57,858 nucleotides of DNA from contig DAHUXS010000006.1 of the NCBI GenBank assembly GCA_027306995.1, positions 1 through 57,858 of the forward strand, given 5' to 3'. Below the pieces are notes generated by a model. It ran no database searches and was not told where the DNA came from. It worked only from the letters and a program-made list of their open reading frames with translations. A program made the translations under genes and the position numbers. The stretch comes from Lysobacter sp. (GTDB lineage Bacteria; Pseudomonadota; Gammaproteobacteria; Xanthomonadales; Xanthomonadaceae). Position 1 is the stretch's first letter. Each line of letters starts with the position of its first letter. This document shows, one piece after another, positions 29,278-38,075 of this stretch.

Positions 29278-30579
29278 TCAGTCGCCGCGGAGGTCGAATC
29301 CGAGGCTGCGCATCGAAGCGGCGAATCCGGGATAGGAGGTCGCGACGTTGGCGGTATCGCGGATCGTGACCTCGCCGGACGCGCGTTGCGCACCCACTGC
29401 GAAGGCCATCGCGATGCGATGGTCGCCATGGCTTTCGATGATTCCACCATGGACGGTGCCGCCGTGGATGTCGGCGCCATCCGGCGTTTCGTCGACGCGA
29501 ATGCCGAGGGTGCGCAGGCCATTGGCCATCGCGGCGATGCGGTCGGATTCCTTGACGCGCAATTCGGCGGCGCCACGCACGCGAGTCACGCCATCGGCGA
29601 GTGCGGCGGCGATGAACAGCGCCGGGAATTCGTCGATCATGTCGGGCACGCAGTCGAGCGGCACGCCGATGCCGCGTAATGCCGTTGCGCGCACATGCAG
29701 GTCGGCGATCGGTTCGCCATCCTGCCCGCCTGCATTTTCGATGCGGATGTCGGCGCCCATCAATTCAAGCGCGCGCAGCAGTCCGGTGCGGCGCGGGTTC
29801 ATCCCCACCTGCTCCAGCACGAGATCGGAACCGGGAACAACGCAACCAGCGACCAGTGCGAACGCCGCCGAGGAAAAGTCGGCCGGAACTTGAATATCGG
29901 TGGCGGCCAGCCGGTGTCCGCCCTCCACTTCCGCCCACCCCTCGCCGAAACGGATCGGCCAGCCGAAGGCCTGCAGCATGCGTTCGCTGTAGTCGCGGGT
30001 CGGGTGCGGTTCGGTCACGCGCGTGGTGCCATTGGCGTAAAGGCCCGCCAGCAACACCGCGGACTTCACCTGCGCGCTCGCAACCGGTGATGCGTAATCG
30101 ATACCGTGCAACGCTTGCCCGCCGTGGATATGCAGCGGCGGCAAACCACCGTCCTGCGTATCGATGCGCGCGCCCATCTGCGCGAGCGGATCGGCGACGC
30201 GGCGCATCGGCCGCTTCGACAGCGACTCGTCACCAACCAACGTGCTATCGAATTTCTGCGCTGCCAGCAATCCGGCCAGCAGGCGCATGCCGGTGCCGGC
30301 ATTGCCGCAATCCAGTGTTCCCTGTGGCGCTTTCAGGCCATCGATGCCGACACCGTGGACGATGCGCTGCGAGGGCGACGGGGTTTCGATCCTCACGCCG
30401 AGTCGCGCGAAGACGTTCGCGGTCGCGCGGGTGTCCTCGCCCTCGAGGAACCCATCGATCCGCGACACGCCATCGGCCAGCGCGGCCAGCATGATGGCCC
30501 GATGCGAAATCGACTTGTCGCCGGGAATCGCGACGCGCCCCTGCAACGACTTGCTCTGCCCGGCGATCCACTCGCTCAT
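29278..30579 (-). CDS. aroA: 3-phosphoshikimate 1-carboxyvinyltransferase (EPSP synthase)
   Basis: Joins shikimate-3-phosphate and PEP in the sixth step of the shikimate pathway. The 433-residue protein has GDKSISHRAIMLAALADG at residue 20 onward (Lys22 contacts PEP), LDCGNAGTGMRLLAGLLA near 88, SAQVKSAVLLAGLYA near 165, DFSSAAFALVAG near 235 and RVKESDRIAAMANGLRTLG near 335. The GNAGTGMR motif has Gly where the E. coli enzyme has Ala (GNAGTAMR), nearer to class II enzymes. The ATG overlaps the hisC stop (ATGA), so translation is coupled to the upstream biosynthetic genes. The end of the operon: no terminator was recognised downstream. Confidence 0.97.
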   Translation of the reverse strand: MSEWIAGQSKSLQGRVAIPGDKSISHRAIMLAALADGVSRIDGFLEGEDTRATANVFARLGVRIETPSPSQRIVHGVGIDGLKAPQGTLDCGNAGTGMRLLAGLLAAQKFDSTLVGDESLSKRPMRRVADPLAQMGARIDTQDGGLPPLHIHGGQALHGIDYASPVASAQVKSAVLLAGLYANGTTRVTEPHPTRDYSERMLQAFGWPIRFGEGWAEVEGGHRLAATDIQVPADFSSAAFALVAGCVVPGSDLVLEQVGMNPRRTGLLRALELMGADIRIENAGGQDGEPIADLHVRATALRGIGVPLDCVPDMIDEFPALFIAAALADGVTRVRGAAELRVKESDRIAAMANGLRTLGIRVDETPDGADIHGGTVHGGIIESHGDHRIAMAFAVGAQRASGEVTIRDTANVATSYPGFAASMRSLGFDLRGD

Positions 30580-31679
30580 CGGACGGCGTCCAATGCAGCG
30601 AGCAGCTTCGCGTTCTGCTCGGCGGTCCCGACGGTGATGCGCAGGCAATCGGGCAGTCCGTAACCACCCATCGGCCGCAACACGACGCTGTGCCCGCGCA
30701 TGGCGTCATCGATTCGGGAAGCGCCCTCGCCGAAACGCACCAGCAGGAAATTGGTCTGCGACGGAAACACGAACAGGCCGCGCGAGCGCAGCGCATCCGC
30801 CAGGCGCTCGCGCTCGACCTTGTTTTTACGCACGCCCTCGACGAGATGCTGCGGATCGCCCAGCGATGCTTCCGCCGCCGCAAGGCCCAACAAATTGACG
30901 TTGAAGCTCTCGCGCACGCGCTCCAGCCAGCCGATCAGCTCCGGCTGGGCGATGCCGTAGCCGACGCGCAATCCGGCGAGCCCATGCGCCTTGCTGAAGG
31001 TGCGCAGGACGATCAGGTTGGGATGCTTCGCCACCAGCGGAATGGCCGAGGCCCATTCCAGCGCATCGACGAATTCGGCGTAGGCCTCGTCGATCGCGAC
31101 GATGGTGTCGGCCGGGATTCGCGCAAGGAAGCTTTCGAGTGCGTCGGCGCCGAACCAGGTCCCGGTCGGATTGTTGGGATTGGCGAGATAGACGAGATGG
31201 GTGCTCGCATCCACGGCGGCAGCGATCGCGTCGAGATCGTGGCCAGCGGCCATCGCGTGGTCCATCGACAGCGCCGGTGCGGCCTTGAACGTCGCGCCCA
31301 CGGCGGCAGCCGCGATCGAATACACCGCGAATCCGTATTGCGAAGCCACCACAGTCGCACTCGGGCCGGCAAACACCTGTGCCAGTTGCATCAGCAATTC
31401 GTGGGAACCGTTGCCGAGCACGATCTGCTCGATCGCGACACCAAGCTGCCGCGACAACACGCGCTTGAGATCGCCGCCGCGCGGATCGGGATAGAGCGCG
31501 AGTTCGCCGAGGCAAGCCTGCACGGCAGCGCGTGCTTTCGGGCTCGGACCGTAGGGGTTTTCGTTGGAACCGAGCTCGATCAGCGGCGAACTTGCGGCCC
31601 GCCGCAATGCGACCAGGTCGTGGCCGGGATCATAGGCGCGCAGGCCACGGATGGCCGGCTGGACGCGATGTTCGAGCAT
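30576..31679 (-). CDS. hisC: histidinol-phosphate aminotransferase-type PLP enzyme (HisC family)
   Basis: A 367-residue fold-type I aminotransferase. HisC converts imidazole-acetol phosphate to histidinol phosphate with glutamate; HisC paralogues placed in aromatic operons often transaminate phenylpyruvate or 4-hydroxyphenylpyruvate instead. Motifs: ELGSNENPYGPSPKA at residue 35 onward, YLANPNNPTGTW near 164, DEAYAEF near 197 and the PLP Lys230 in RTFSKAHGLAGLRVGYG. It sits between pheA and aroA, which fits an aromatic aminotransferase role (Phe/Tyr), as inferred from context. Stop overlaps the aroA start by 4 bp; the pheA stop is 17 bp upstream. Confidence 0.93.
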   Translation of the reverse strand: MLEHRVQPAIRGLRAYDPGHDLVALRRAASSPLIELGSNENPYGPSPKARAAVQACLGELALYPDPRGGDLKRVLSRQLGVAIEQIVLGNGSHELLMQLAQVFAGPSATVVASQYGFAVYSIAAAAVGATFKAAPALSMDHAMAAGHDLDAIAAAVDASTHLVYLANPNNPTGTWFGADALESFLARIPADTIVAIDEAYAEFVDALEWASAIPLVAKHPNLIVLRTFSKAHGLAGLRVGYGIAQPELIGWLERVRESFNVNLLGLAAAEASLGDPQHLVEGVRKNKVERERLADALRSRGLFVFPSQTNFLLVRFGEGASRIDDAMRGHSVVLRPMGGYGLPDCLRITVGTAEQNAKLLAALDAVR

Positions 31680-31696
31680 TTTAGGAGCACCACATC

Positions 31697-32791
31697 TCAA
31701 AGCACCGCGACCGGATACGAGCCCAGCACGCGCACGTCGCCGGCTGCGCTGTTGATTTCCGCCAGGGCATCCTTCAGCGGCGACTCCTCGCGATGGCCGC
31801 TGACATCGATGAAGAACGCGTACTGCCACAACCCTTCATGCGAAGGCCGCGATTCGATGCGGTTCATGCTGATGCCGTGGCGTGCCAGCGGTTCCAGCAC
31901 GCCATAGAGCGCACCGGGGCGATCGCGGATGAAGACCAGCAGCGAAGTGCGATCGTGGCCGGACGGCGGGAACAGCGAGCGCCCGATCACCAGGAAGCGC
32001 GTGGTGTTGTCGCCGCGATCCTCGATCGGCCCGGCGATCGTCTTGAGGTTGTAGATCAGGCCCGCGGATTCGCCGGCGATCGCCGCGGCGTCGTCTGCGT
32101 TGCGGGCGCGGCGTGCGGCCTCGGCGTTGCTCGACACCGGGATGCGCTCGGCATGCGGCAGGTGCTGGCGCAACCAGCCACGGCACTGCGCCAGCGACAA
32201 CGGGTGCGAATAGACGCGTTCGACATCCTCGAGGCGACCGGTGCGCGACATCAGGTTCTGGTGCACGCGCAGGTCGACTTCGCCGCAGATCGTCAGCGGC
32301 GAGGTCAGGAACATCTCGAGCGTCGACTGGATGGTGCCCTGCCCGGAATTCTCGACCGGCACCACGCCGAAATCGGCATTGCCAGCGCCGACTTCCTGGA
32401 ACACTTCCTCGATGCTCGCCAGCGGGAGGCCGCGCACCGACTGGCCGAAATGCTTGTGCACCGCCTGCTGCGAGAACGTGCCTTCCGGACCGAGGTAGCC
32501 GATCTTCAGCGGCTCCTGCTGGGCCAGGCAGGCCGACATGATTTCGCGGAACAGGCGCACCAGCACTTCGTCGCTGAGCGGACCTTCGTTGCGATCGACC
32601 ACGCGACGCAACACCTGCGCCTCGCGTTCCGGACGGTAATAGTCCACCGCGGCAGCGAGGTCGCCCTTGGCCTGCCCGACCTGGCGGGCATAGCGGGCAC
32701 GCTCGAGGATCAACTCTTCGATGTGGGAATCGAGTCCGTCGATGCGCGCGCGCAATGCGGCGAGATCGATGGGAGAAGGTTGGTCAGCCAT
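31697..32791 (-). CDS. pheA: bifunctional chorismate mutase / prephenate dehydratase (P-protein)
   Basis: Turns chorismate into prephenate and then phenylpyruvate, the committed branch to phenylalanine. The 364-residue protein has an AroQ-type mutase domain (residues 1-90, [20 protein letters not shown]), a dehydratase domain ([19 protein letters not shown] at 98 onward, [18 protein letters not shown] near 144, RFLVIG near 265) and a C-terminal ACT domain with [17 protein letters not shown], the phenylalanine-binding motif for feedback inhibition. It overlaps the serC stop by 8 bp and precedes hisC, the typical serC-pheA-hisC-aroA order of this group. Confidence 0.97.
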   Translation of the reverse strand: MADQPSPIDLAALRARIDGLDSHIEELILERARYARQVGQAKGDLAAAVDYYRPEREAQVLRRVVDRNEGPLSDEVLVRLFREIMSACLAQQEPLKIGYLGPEGTFSQQAVHKHFGQSVRGLPLASIEEVFQEVGAGNADFGVVPVENSGQGTIQSTLEMFLTSPLTICGEVDLRVHQNLMSRTGRLEDVERVYSHPLSLAQCRGWLRQHLPHAERIPVSSNAEAARRARNADDAAAIAGESAGLIYNLKTIAGPIEDRGDNTTRFLVIGRSLFPPSGHDRTSLLVFIRDRPGALYGVLEPLARHGISMNRIESRPSHEGLWQYAFFIDVSGHREESPLKDALAEINSAAGDVRVLGSYPVAVL

Positions 32792-33872
32792 GGCGTTTCC
32801 GGAAATCGTGCATGAAATCGACGAGCACGCGCACGCCGTCGACCGGCATGGCGTTGTAGAGCGAGGCGCGCATTCCGCCGACTGCCTTGTGGCCCTTGAG
32901 CCCGATCAGGCCCGCGGCCTGCGATTCGGCGAGAAACACCGCGTCGAGCGCGGCGTCATGCAGCACGAAGGGAATATTCATACGCGAACGCACCGATGTC
33001 ACGACATCGTTGCGGTAGAAACCTTTCGAGTCGTCGATGGCGGCGTAGACCATCGCCGCTTTTTCGCCATTTCTCCGGGAAAATTCAGCGGTCCCACCCT
33101 GCTCGATCATCCAGCGCACGCACAGCCCGAGCAGGTACCAGTTCCACGTCGGCGGCGTGTTGAGCATCGATCCCTGCGCGGCATGCGACGCCCAGGTCAG
33201 GATGTCGGCACGCGGCTGGCCGCGACGCTCAAGCAGGTCCTTGCGGATGATCGCGAGCGTGATGCCGGACGGACCAAGGTTCTTCTGGGCGCCGGCATAG
33301 ACCATCGCATAGCGCGAAATATCGGACGGACGCGATGCGATGTTCGAACTGAAATCGGCGATCAGCGGCGCGGTCGTGCTGTCGTCGATGTCGTCCGGCA
33401 ATTCGACGCCGTGGATGGTTTCGTTGGCGGTGACGTGGAAATACGCCGCATCCGGCGAACGCTGCCACTGCGACTTGTCGGGAACGCTGGTGAAGCGCTG
33501 CACCTCGCTGCTGGCGACGACATGGGCATCGACCGCGGGTGCGGCCTGCTTCACCGCCATCTTCGCCCAGTGGCCGGTGACGAGATAATCGGCGCGCTGT
33601 CCGTGTTCGGCGAAATTCAGCGGCAGCAGTGCCTGCAACGTGGTTGCGCCACCGGACAGGAACAGCACCGCGTGCGACTCCGGAACAGCGAGCAAGGTGC
33701 GGACGTCGGCCTCGACTTCCGCCGCCAGTGCCATGAACGGTCCGCCGCGGTGGCTGAGTTCGGCCACGCAGGCGCCGGTTCCGCGCCAATCGAGCATTTC
33801 CGCTTGCGCCTGCCGCAGCACCGCTTCCGGCAGCGCCGCCGGGCCGGCGCTGAAGTTCAGGACGCGCGACAT
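32784..33872 (-). CDS. serC: phosphoserine aminotransferase
   Basis: Transaminates 3-phosphohydroxypyruvate to phosphoserine, and 3-hydroxy-4-phosphohydroxythreonine precursor in pyridoxine synthesis. The 362-residue class V aminotransferase shows [14 protein letters not shown] at the start, [10 protein letters not shown] near 71, [11 protein letters not shown] near 147 and the PLP-binding Lys197 in [12 protein letters not shown], then RMNIPF and the C-terminal [12 protein letters not shown]. The ATG at 33870-33872 (MSRVLNFS) is the family start. A FHA-domain gene ends 1 bp upstream of it, and pheA overlaps its end by 8 bp. Confidence 0.97.
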   Translation of the reverse strand: MSRVLNFSAGPAALPEAVLRQAQAEMLDWRGTGACVAELSHRGGPFMALAAEVEADVRTLLAVPESHAVLFLSGGATTLQALLPLNFAEHGQRADYLVTGHWAKMAVKQAAPAVDAHVVASSEVQRFTSVPDKSQWQRSPDAAYFHVTANETIHGVELPDDIDDSTTAPLIADFSSNIASRPSDISRYAMVYAGAQKNLGPSGITLAIIRKDLLERRGQPRADILTWASHAAQGSMLNTPPTWNWYLLGLCVRWMIEQGGTAEFSRRNGEKAAMVYAAIDDSKGFYRNDVVTSVRSRMNIPFVLHDAALDAVFLAESQAAGLIGLKGHKAVGGMRASLYNAMPVDGVRVLVDFMHDFRKRHG

Positions 33873-33873
33873 C

Positions 33874-34620
33874 TCAAGCTCCGAACCAGAACAGCGCGAG
33901 CAACGCGATGGCAATGGCCACCGCGGCGATCAGCAACCAGGGCACGCGCATGCGTTGCGGCGCATCGGCTTCGGACATTGTTTTTTGCACGGGTGCACGC
34001 ACGACGGCTTCCCCGACATCCCCGCGCAATTCCGGTCCTTCGAACAGGAAGCGCTGCCCGTTCGGCAGGACCAGTTGGTCGCCGATGCGCAGCCATGCCG
34101 TGGTCACGGTGGTGCCATTGACCTGCAGCGGCACCATCGGGTCGAGGCTGGAGACGCGCACGTCGGCGTCCTGCATGTCCACCGTCGCGCCGACCAGCGT
34201 CGTATTGCCGTTGTCGGCATCGACCACCGGAACCGCCTGGCCGTGCAAGGCGCCACCCTGCCCGCGCAATACTGGCGTGACGTCGCAACCACGCGGGCGG
34301 GTCGATCCCCCCGTCGGCTGCGGCGATGGCTCGCGGGCCAACACCATCTCCCGTCCCTCGACGTGCAGGCTGTCGCCGGCATGGAGCATCGCCAGCTTGC
34401 GGATCGGGCGGCCATTGACGTGCACGCCCCAGGTGTCGGGCATGACGTTCATCCACACGCCACGCTGGTCGACGACCAGTTCGATCAAGGCCGGTTCGCC
34501 CAGCGGCGCAACGCGCAGGCCACGCTCCTGGTCGGGATCGCGGCCAAGACCGGTTGCACCCGGCGCGAGCGCGAGGTCGGCATGGGCGTGGTCGGGGAAA
34601 CGGAGGACGAAAGCATTCAC
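33874..34620 (-). CDS. FHA-domain protein with C-terminal membrane anchor
   Basis: A 248-residue protein if read from the GTG at 34618-34620 ([18 protein letters not shown], the usual beginning of this family); an ATG 20 codons upstream, at 34680, is possible but adds a Cys/Arg-rich extension. Two FHA-like segments are visible, the first with [20 protein letters not shown] and the second with [19 protein letters not shown] domains bind phosphothreonine. Between them lies a His/Cys-poor linker with a CDVTP motif. The last 18 residues form a membrane helix ([20 protein letters not shown]), so the protein is tail-anchored with its domains in the cytoplasm. It ends 1 bp before the serC start. No kinase or secretion genes are adjacent. 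Confidence 0.85.
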   Translation of the reverse strand: MNAFVLRFPDHAHADLALAPGATGLGRDPDQERGLRVAPLGEPALIELVVDQRGVWMNVMPDTWGVHVNGRPIRKLAMLHAGDSLHVEGREMVLAREPSPQPTGGSTRPRGCDVTPVLRGQGGALHGQAVPVVDADNGNTTLVGATVDMQDADVRVSSLDPMVPLQVNGTTVTTAWLRIGDQLVLPNGQRFLFEGPELRGDVGEAVVRAPVQKTMSEADAPQRMRVPWLLIAAVAIAIALLALFWFGA

Positions 34621-34730
34621 GATGCCCCGATTTAACCACAGAATGCGGCCTCCATTGCACTGCAACATGCGAGCCGCCAAAGGCCGACTGGCACCTCATG
34701 GCACCATCCCGGGACTGCCCGGAGCCCGTC

Positions 34731-36818
34731 ATGTCGAGATCGCGTGTTTTCGCCTTCGCTGCCTGTCTGTTGTTCACATGCGTGCCAGGTCTGGCGCTGG
34801 ACAAACCGGCCGCCGATGGCGATCTGCTCCGCCTGCTCGCGGTCACGCCTTCGGCGCAGTCGCAGGACTACCTGCGCAACAAGCAGCAGTTCCAGTTGCA
34901 CACCCTGCTGACCGAACAACGCCATCCCGAGACGATGGACCTCAGTCGTCGCATCTCCGGGGACACCGCAGCCGGGTTGCGTGAACTGTTCGCGGTCGAT
35001 CGCGATGTCGTGAAAACGATGGATGCGGTCGTCTCCGATCCCGCGCGCCTACACCTACTCGAAGCGGCATCGAAGGCCATGCAGAACGCCATCCGCAGCG
35101 GCCATCGCGTCTATTTCTACGGCACCGGATCGACTGGCCGCCTCGCGGAAACGCTGGAAAGCAGCCTGTGGCGGCCCTTCTGGGAACGTGTGGCGAAAAC
35201 GCCATCGTGGCGCAGGATCGAACGCAGCCTGCCCGGGATCGGCGATCGCGTGCGCGGCGAAATCACCGGTGGCGATCGCGCATTGATCGCATCGCTGGAA
35301 GGTTTCGAGGACCTGCAACTGATCGGCGGCCTGCAATTGCAGGACAACGACATCCAACCCGGCGACGTCGTGTTCGCGGTCACCGAAGGCGGTGAAACTT
35401 CGGCGGTGATCGGCACCGCCAAGGCCGGTGCGGAACTCAATGGCGGCCGCGCCGGAATGACCTGGTTCGTCTACAACAATCCAGATCAGGTGCTGCTGCC
35501 GTTCATCCGCAGTCGCGAAGTGATCGAGGAACCACGCATCACCAAGATCAACCTCGCCACCGGCCCGCAGGCGATCACCGGATCGACCCGCATGCAGGCG
35601 ACCACCACCAGCCTCTACGCACTGGGCGTGGTGATGGAGGATGCGATCCACCATCTGCTTGCCTCGGTACTGACAAAGACCGAATTGCGCGCGCTTGGCT
35701 TCGACGGGCACACCACCATCGCTTCGCGTCTGCGCCAATTCGCGACCTTGCAGAAGACGGTCGCTGCAACCGCACCGCGACTCGCCATGTGGACAGACCG
35801 CGAATCCTCGACTTACGCGAACGGCCACCATGCGACCTATCTGGCCGGTCGTGCGCTGATGCCGGTCTTCGTCGACGTCACCGAACGCGCGCCGACATTC
35901 CGCCTCGCGCCACTGGATCGCGTCGACGCGAAAGAGCGCCGTTCGTGGATCCAGGTCTGGGCGCCAACGGACGATGCGGCATCGGCGTGGAAGCTGCTGC
36001 TGCATCGCCCCTTCCACGGCCTCGATCCCGCGCTCTACGCCAAGCCGTTCGAGACCCAGATCGACGACCAGTGGCTGCGTGCCGCAGCTGCACGCAGTCT
36101 CGCGAACGCCGGCGCCGAACAACTGGCGCTGTACGACCTGTCATTCTCGCCGCGCAACATGCGGTCGTCCGGCCCGACGGCAGGCGACCACGGCGCGATG
36201 ATCCTGCTCGGTGCGGAGACGCCCTCGCCCATCGCGGGCAAATGGCTGCGCACCTTCGGCGAGCGCGGCGCATCGCTCAGCGTCATTCACGTCGGCACCT
36301 CGCCGATGTCGAAACAGTCGCTGGCGTCACTGCACGCGGGCGCCACCAAACCGTGGCTACTCGATGTCGTCGTTCCCGGCCGCGACGATCCGCTGGAACT
36401 CAACCAGGTCATCGCCCTGAAGATGCTGCTCAACGCGCACTCCACCGGGATCATGGCGAAACTCGGACGCGTGGTCGGCAACACCATGACCGCGGTGCAG
36501 CCCGGCAACCTCAAGCTGATCGGGCGCGCCACCTTCCTCACCCAGTCGCACGTCAACACGGTGCTGGCCAGCGAGGCATGGCGCAGGAAGCACGGCGTGA
36601 CACCGGCGATCAGCTATACCGACGCCAACGCGGTGCTGTTCGACGTGATCGAACACCGCGCAAGCGATCCCGCGCTCACCGCCAATCCGGAAGTGGAACT
36701 GGCGATCGTGCGCATCCTCGAAAGCCTGGCGCTGCAACGCGCGATTTCCTGGAACGATGCCGCCGACCTGCTGCGCGCACGTAAACTGGACGCCTATCTC
36801 GGCGACTACGACCACTGA
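34731..36818 (+). CDS. exported tandem SIS-domain protein, MurQ/GKRP-like
   Basis: A 695-residue protein. The ATG at 34731 gives a signal peptide (MSRSRVFAFAACLLFTCVPG, cleavage near GLALD). Two MurQ-like halves follow. The first holds YFYGTGSTGRLAETLESS near residue 130, ITGGDRALIASLEGFED near 182 and GPQAITGSTRMQATT near 278, close to the MurNAc-6-P etherase motifs GAGTSGRL, GG-EGAED and GSTRMKAG. The Glu that MurQ uses within the first motif appears to be Ser here. The second half is diverged but keeps ALKMLLNAHSTGIMAKLGRV near 562 and GNTMTAVQPGNLKLIGRA. Two SIS domains in tandem is the architecture of glucokinase regulatory protein. An exported version is unexpected because SIS substrates are usually cytoplasmic sugar phosphates. 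The next gene starts directly after its stop. Confidence 0.75.
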   Translation: MSRSRVFAFAACLLFTCVPGLALDKPAADGDLLRLLAVTPSAQSQDYLRNKQQFQLHTLLTEQRHPETMDLSRRISGDTAAGLRELFAVDRDVVKTMDAVVSDPARLHLLEAASKAMQNAIRSGHRVYFYGTGSTGRLAETLESSLWRPFWERVAKTPSWRRIERSLPGIGDRVRGEITGGDRALIASLEGFEDLQLIGGLQLQDNDIQPGDVVFAVTEGGETSAVIGTAKAGAELNGGRAGMTWFVYNNPDQVLLPFIRSREVIEEPRITKINLATGPQAITGSTRMQATTTSLYALGVVMEDAIHHLLASVLTKTELRALGFDGHTTIASRLRQFATLQKTVAATAPRLAMWTDRESSTYANGHHATYLAGRALMPVFVDVTERAPTFRLAPLDRVDAKERRSWIQVWAPTDDAASAWKLLLHRPFHGLDPALYAKPFETQIDDQWLRAAAARSLANAGAEQLALYDLSFSPRNMRSSGPTAGDHGAMILLGAETPSPIAGKWLRTFGERGASLSVIHVGTSPMSKQSLASLHAGATKPWLLDVVVPGRDDPLELNQVIALKMLLNAHSTGIMAKLGRVVGNTMTAVQPGNLKLIGRATFLTQSHVNTVLASEAWRRKHGVTPAISYTDANAVLFDVIEHRASDPALTANPEVELAIVRILESLALQRAISWNDAADLLRARKLDAYLGDYDH

Positions 36819-37094
36819 ATGTCCAGCATCCACCTCCACCACAACCACTCGCTGTCGCCGGAACAGGCGCGCAACGCACTCTCCGACCTCGCCGATTCGC
36901 TGGCGCGCAAGCTCGGGGTCGAGAGCCGCTGGGATGGTGACAACCTGCATTTCCAGCGCAGCGGCGTTGACGGCACGATCAAGCTGCTGCCCGGGCAGGT
37001 CGAGATCATGGCCAAGCTCGGGATGTTCTTCGCGCCGATGAAGGGCATGGTCGAGCAGGAAATCCGCCGCGTGCTGAACGAGAAATTCGGCTGA
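36819..37094 (+). CDS. polyhydroxyalkanoic acid system family protein
   Basis: A 91-residue protein of the PHA_gran_rgn type: MSSIHLHHNHSLSPEQARNA at the start, a helix ending ADSLARKLG, then WDGDNLHFQRSGVDGTIKLL and the closing PMKGMVEQEIRRVLNEKFG. The family is associated with polyhydroxyalkanoate granules but is widespread in species without known PHA synthesis; its function is not established. It begins immediately after the stop of the SIS-domain gene, so the two are cotranscribed. No PHA synthase is in the window. Confidence 0.85.
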   Translation: MSSIHLHHNHSLSPEQARNALSDLADSLARKLGVESRWDGDNLHFQRSGVDGTIKLLPGQVEIMAKLGMFFAPMKGMVEQEIRRVLNEKFG

Positions 37095-37101
37095 GTCCCG
37101 G

Positions 37102-37130
37102 CTGACAAATCCGCGGACTGCCGCTATACT
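37102..37130 (+). promoter_or_regulatory. strong promoter for tRNA-Val
   Basis: CTGACA (37102-37107) and TATACT (37125-37130) with a 17-bp spacer, five of six matches each. It is followed by a GC-rich discriminator (GGGCGGCTCCCGGG), typical of stringently controlled stable-RNA promoters, and the tRNA begins 12 bp after the -10. Confidence 0.8.
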
Positions 37131-37141
37131 GGGCGGCTCCC

Positions 37142-37216
37142 GGGCGGTTAGCTCAGCGGTAGAGCATTGCCTTCACACGGCAAGGGTCGCAGGTTCGATC
37201 CCTGCACCGCCCACCA
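37142..37216 (+). tRNA. tRNA-Val (anticodon CAC)
   Basis: A 75-nt tRNA with encoded CCA. Acceptor stem GGGCGGT/ACCGCCC, D-arm GCTCAGCGGTAGAGC, anticodon loop TTCACAC (anticodon CAC, reading GUG) and T-arm GGTTCGATCC. It has its own promoter and a terminator 9 bp after the CCA. Confidence 0.97.
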
Positions 37217-37224
37217 GGATCGAG

Positions 37225-37247
37225 AGCCGGCGCAAGCCGGCTTTTTT
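37225..37247 (+). terminator. intrinsic terminator after tRNA-Val
   Basis: AGCCGGC (37225-37231) pairs with GCCGGCT (37236-37242) around a GCAA tetraloop, followed by TTTTTT. It isolates the tRNA from the next gene. Confidence 0.92.
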
Positions 37248-37337
37248 GTGAACGCGTTCGCTGCCACGGCGCCCCGACCGGTGCTACGATCGCCCCCGTA
37301 CACAGGATTCGTGTGCTTCCCTACAGGACGTAGGCAT

Positions 37338-37559
37338 ATGGCGATCAAGGACGACACCACGCTTTGCCGCAAGTGCGGCGCCCCCATCTCATACACGACC
37401 GTCGATGGCGAGTACTGCGCCTTCGGCCATCGCCAGCATGTCTTCACCACCTACGACATGCGCCCGACCGACGCGAAGGAACTCGAAGAATCGCAGCTGA
37501 GCGAAGTCGAGCGACGCATCCTGGTCCGGCTCGGATACCACTTCGAGGAAGCGGCCTGA
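37338..37559 (+). CDS. small zinc-ribbon-like protein, function unknown (paralogue of the protein at 38076)
   Basis: A 73-residue protein starting at ATG 37338 (a GGACG purine-rich site lies upstream; longer starts would run through the tRNA-Val gene). The N-terminal half has a probable metal site: Cys10-x2-Cys13 (LCRKCGAPI) and YCAFGHRQH with Cys27 and His31/34. The C-terminal half is a charged helix (DAKELEESQLSEVERRIL) ending VRLGYHFEEAA. The segment from HVFTTYD to the end aligns without gaps to the 61-residue protein at 38076, with about 18 identities in 42 positions. Not recognised as a named family. It precedes the ArsC-like gene by 35 bp on the same strand. Confidence 0.75.
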   Translation: MAIKDDTTLCRKCGAPISYTTVDGEYCAFGHRQHVFTTYDMRPTDAKELEESQLSEVERRILVRLGYHFEEAA

Positions 37560-37594
37560 CTGGCATCATGGTGCATTCCTTGCGGAACGCACCG

Positions 37595-37954
37595 ATGTCG
37601 GATCTGACCCTCTACCACAACGACGCCTGCTCGAAATGCCGCGCCACCGCGGCCTTGCTGGCCGAGCGTGGGCTGCAACCACGCGTGGTCGAATACTTGC
37701 AAACCCCGCCCGATGCCGGAACCTTGCGCGACCTGTTGACCAAGCTCGCCATCCCTGCCCGCGATTTGTTGCGCAAGGGCGAACCCGAGTACGCCGCGCT
37801 GGGCCTGGATGACCCTGCCCTCTCCGACGAGGCCGCCATCGCCGCGATGGTCGAGCACCCACGCCTGATCGAGCGTCCGATCCTGATCCGCGACGATCGT
37901 GCGGTGATCTGCCGTCCGCCGGAGCGGGCGCTCGAACTGATCGACGGCCCCTGA
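37595..37954 (+). CDS. ArsC/YfgD-family thioredoxin-fold reductase
   Basis: A 119-residue member of the glutaredoxin-dependent arsenate reductase family. The active site is NDACSKCRATAALLAERG (Cys12, with an additional Cys15), followed by the ILIRDD strand after HPRLIERPI, where the ArsC family has a conserved L-x-x-R-P. YfgD-type members of this family are not certain to reduce arsenate; no arsenic efflux or ArsR gene is nearby, so an arsenic role is not supported by context. The Cys-x-x-Cys in place of the usual single Cys suggests a possible intramolecular disulphide. ATG 37595 (MSDLTLYHN) is preferred to one nine codons upstream. It is flanked on both sides by small paralogous genes on the same strand. 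Confidence 0.85.
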   Translation: MSDLTLYHNDACSKCRATAALLAERGLQPRVVEYLQTPPDAGTLRDLLTKLAIPARDLLRKGEPEYAALGLDDPALSDEAAIAAMVEHPRLIERPILIRDDRAVICRPPERALELIDGP

Positions 37955-38033
37955 GGCATCTCCGGCGCGGAGTTTTCCTACAGCCGCGTCGGCTGCTTCC
38001 CGAGAGTCAGGACGCCGGCACCGCGCCATGCTG

Positions 38034-38069
38034 TCCCTGCGGCCACGAAGGCCGTGCCACCGTCAGGGA
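38034..38069 (+). other. inverted repeat just upstream of the 61-residue gene
   Basis: TCCCTG (38034-38039) can pair with CAGGGA (38064-38069), and CGGCC (38040-38044) with GGCCG (38050-38054), giving a two-part hairpin that ends 6 bp before the ATG at 38076. It could mask the ribosome-binding region. No T-run follows, so it is not a terminator. Confidence 0.35.
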
Positions 38070-38075
38070 AGACAC

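Noticed and set aside
37595-37954. An arsenic-resistance operon
   Set aside because: The reductase stands without ArsR, ArsB/Acr3 or ArsH; its neighbours are small unknown proteins, so only family membership is claimed.
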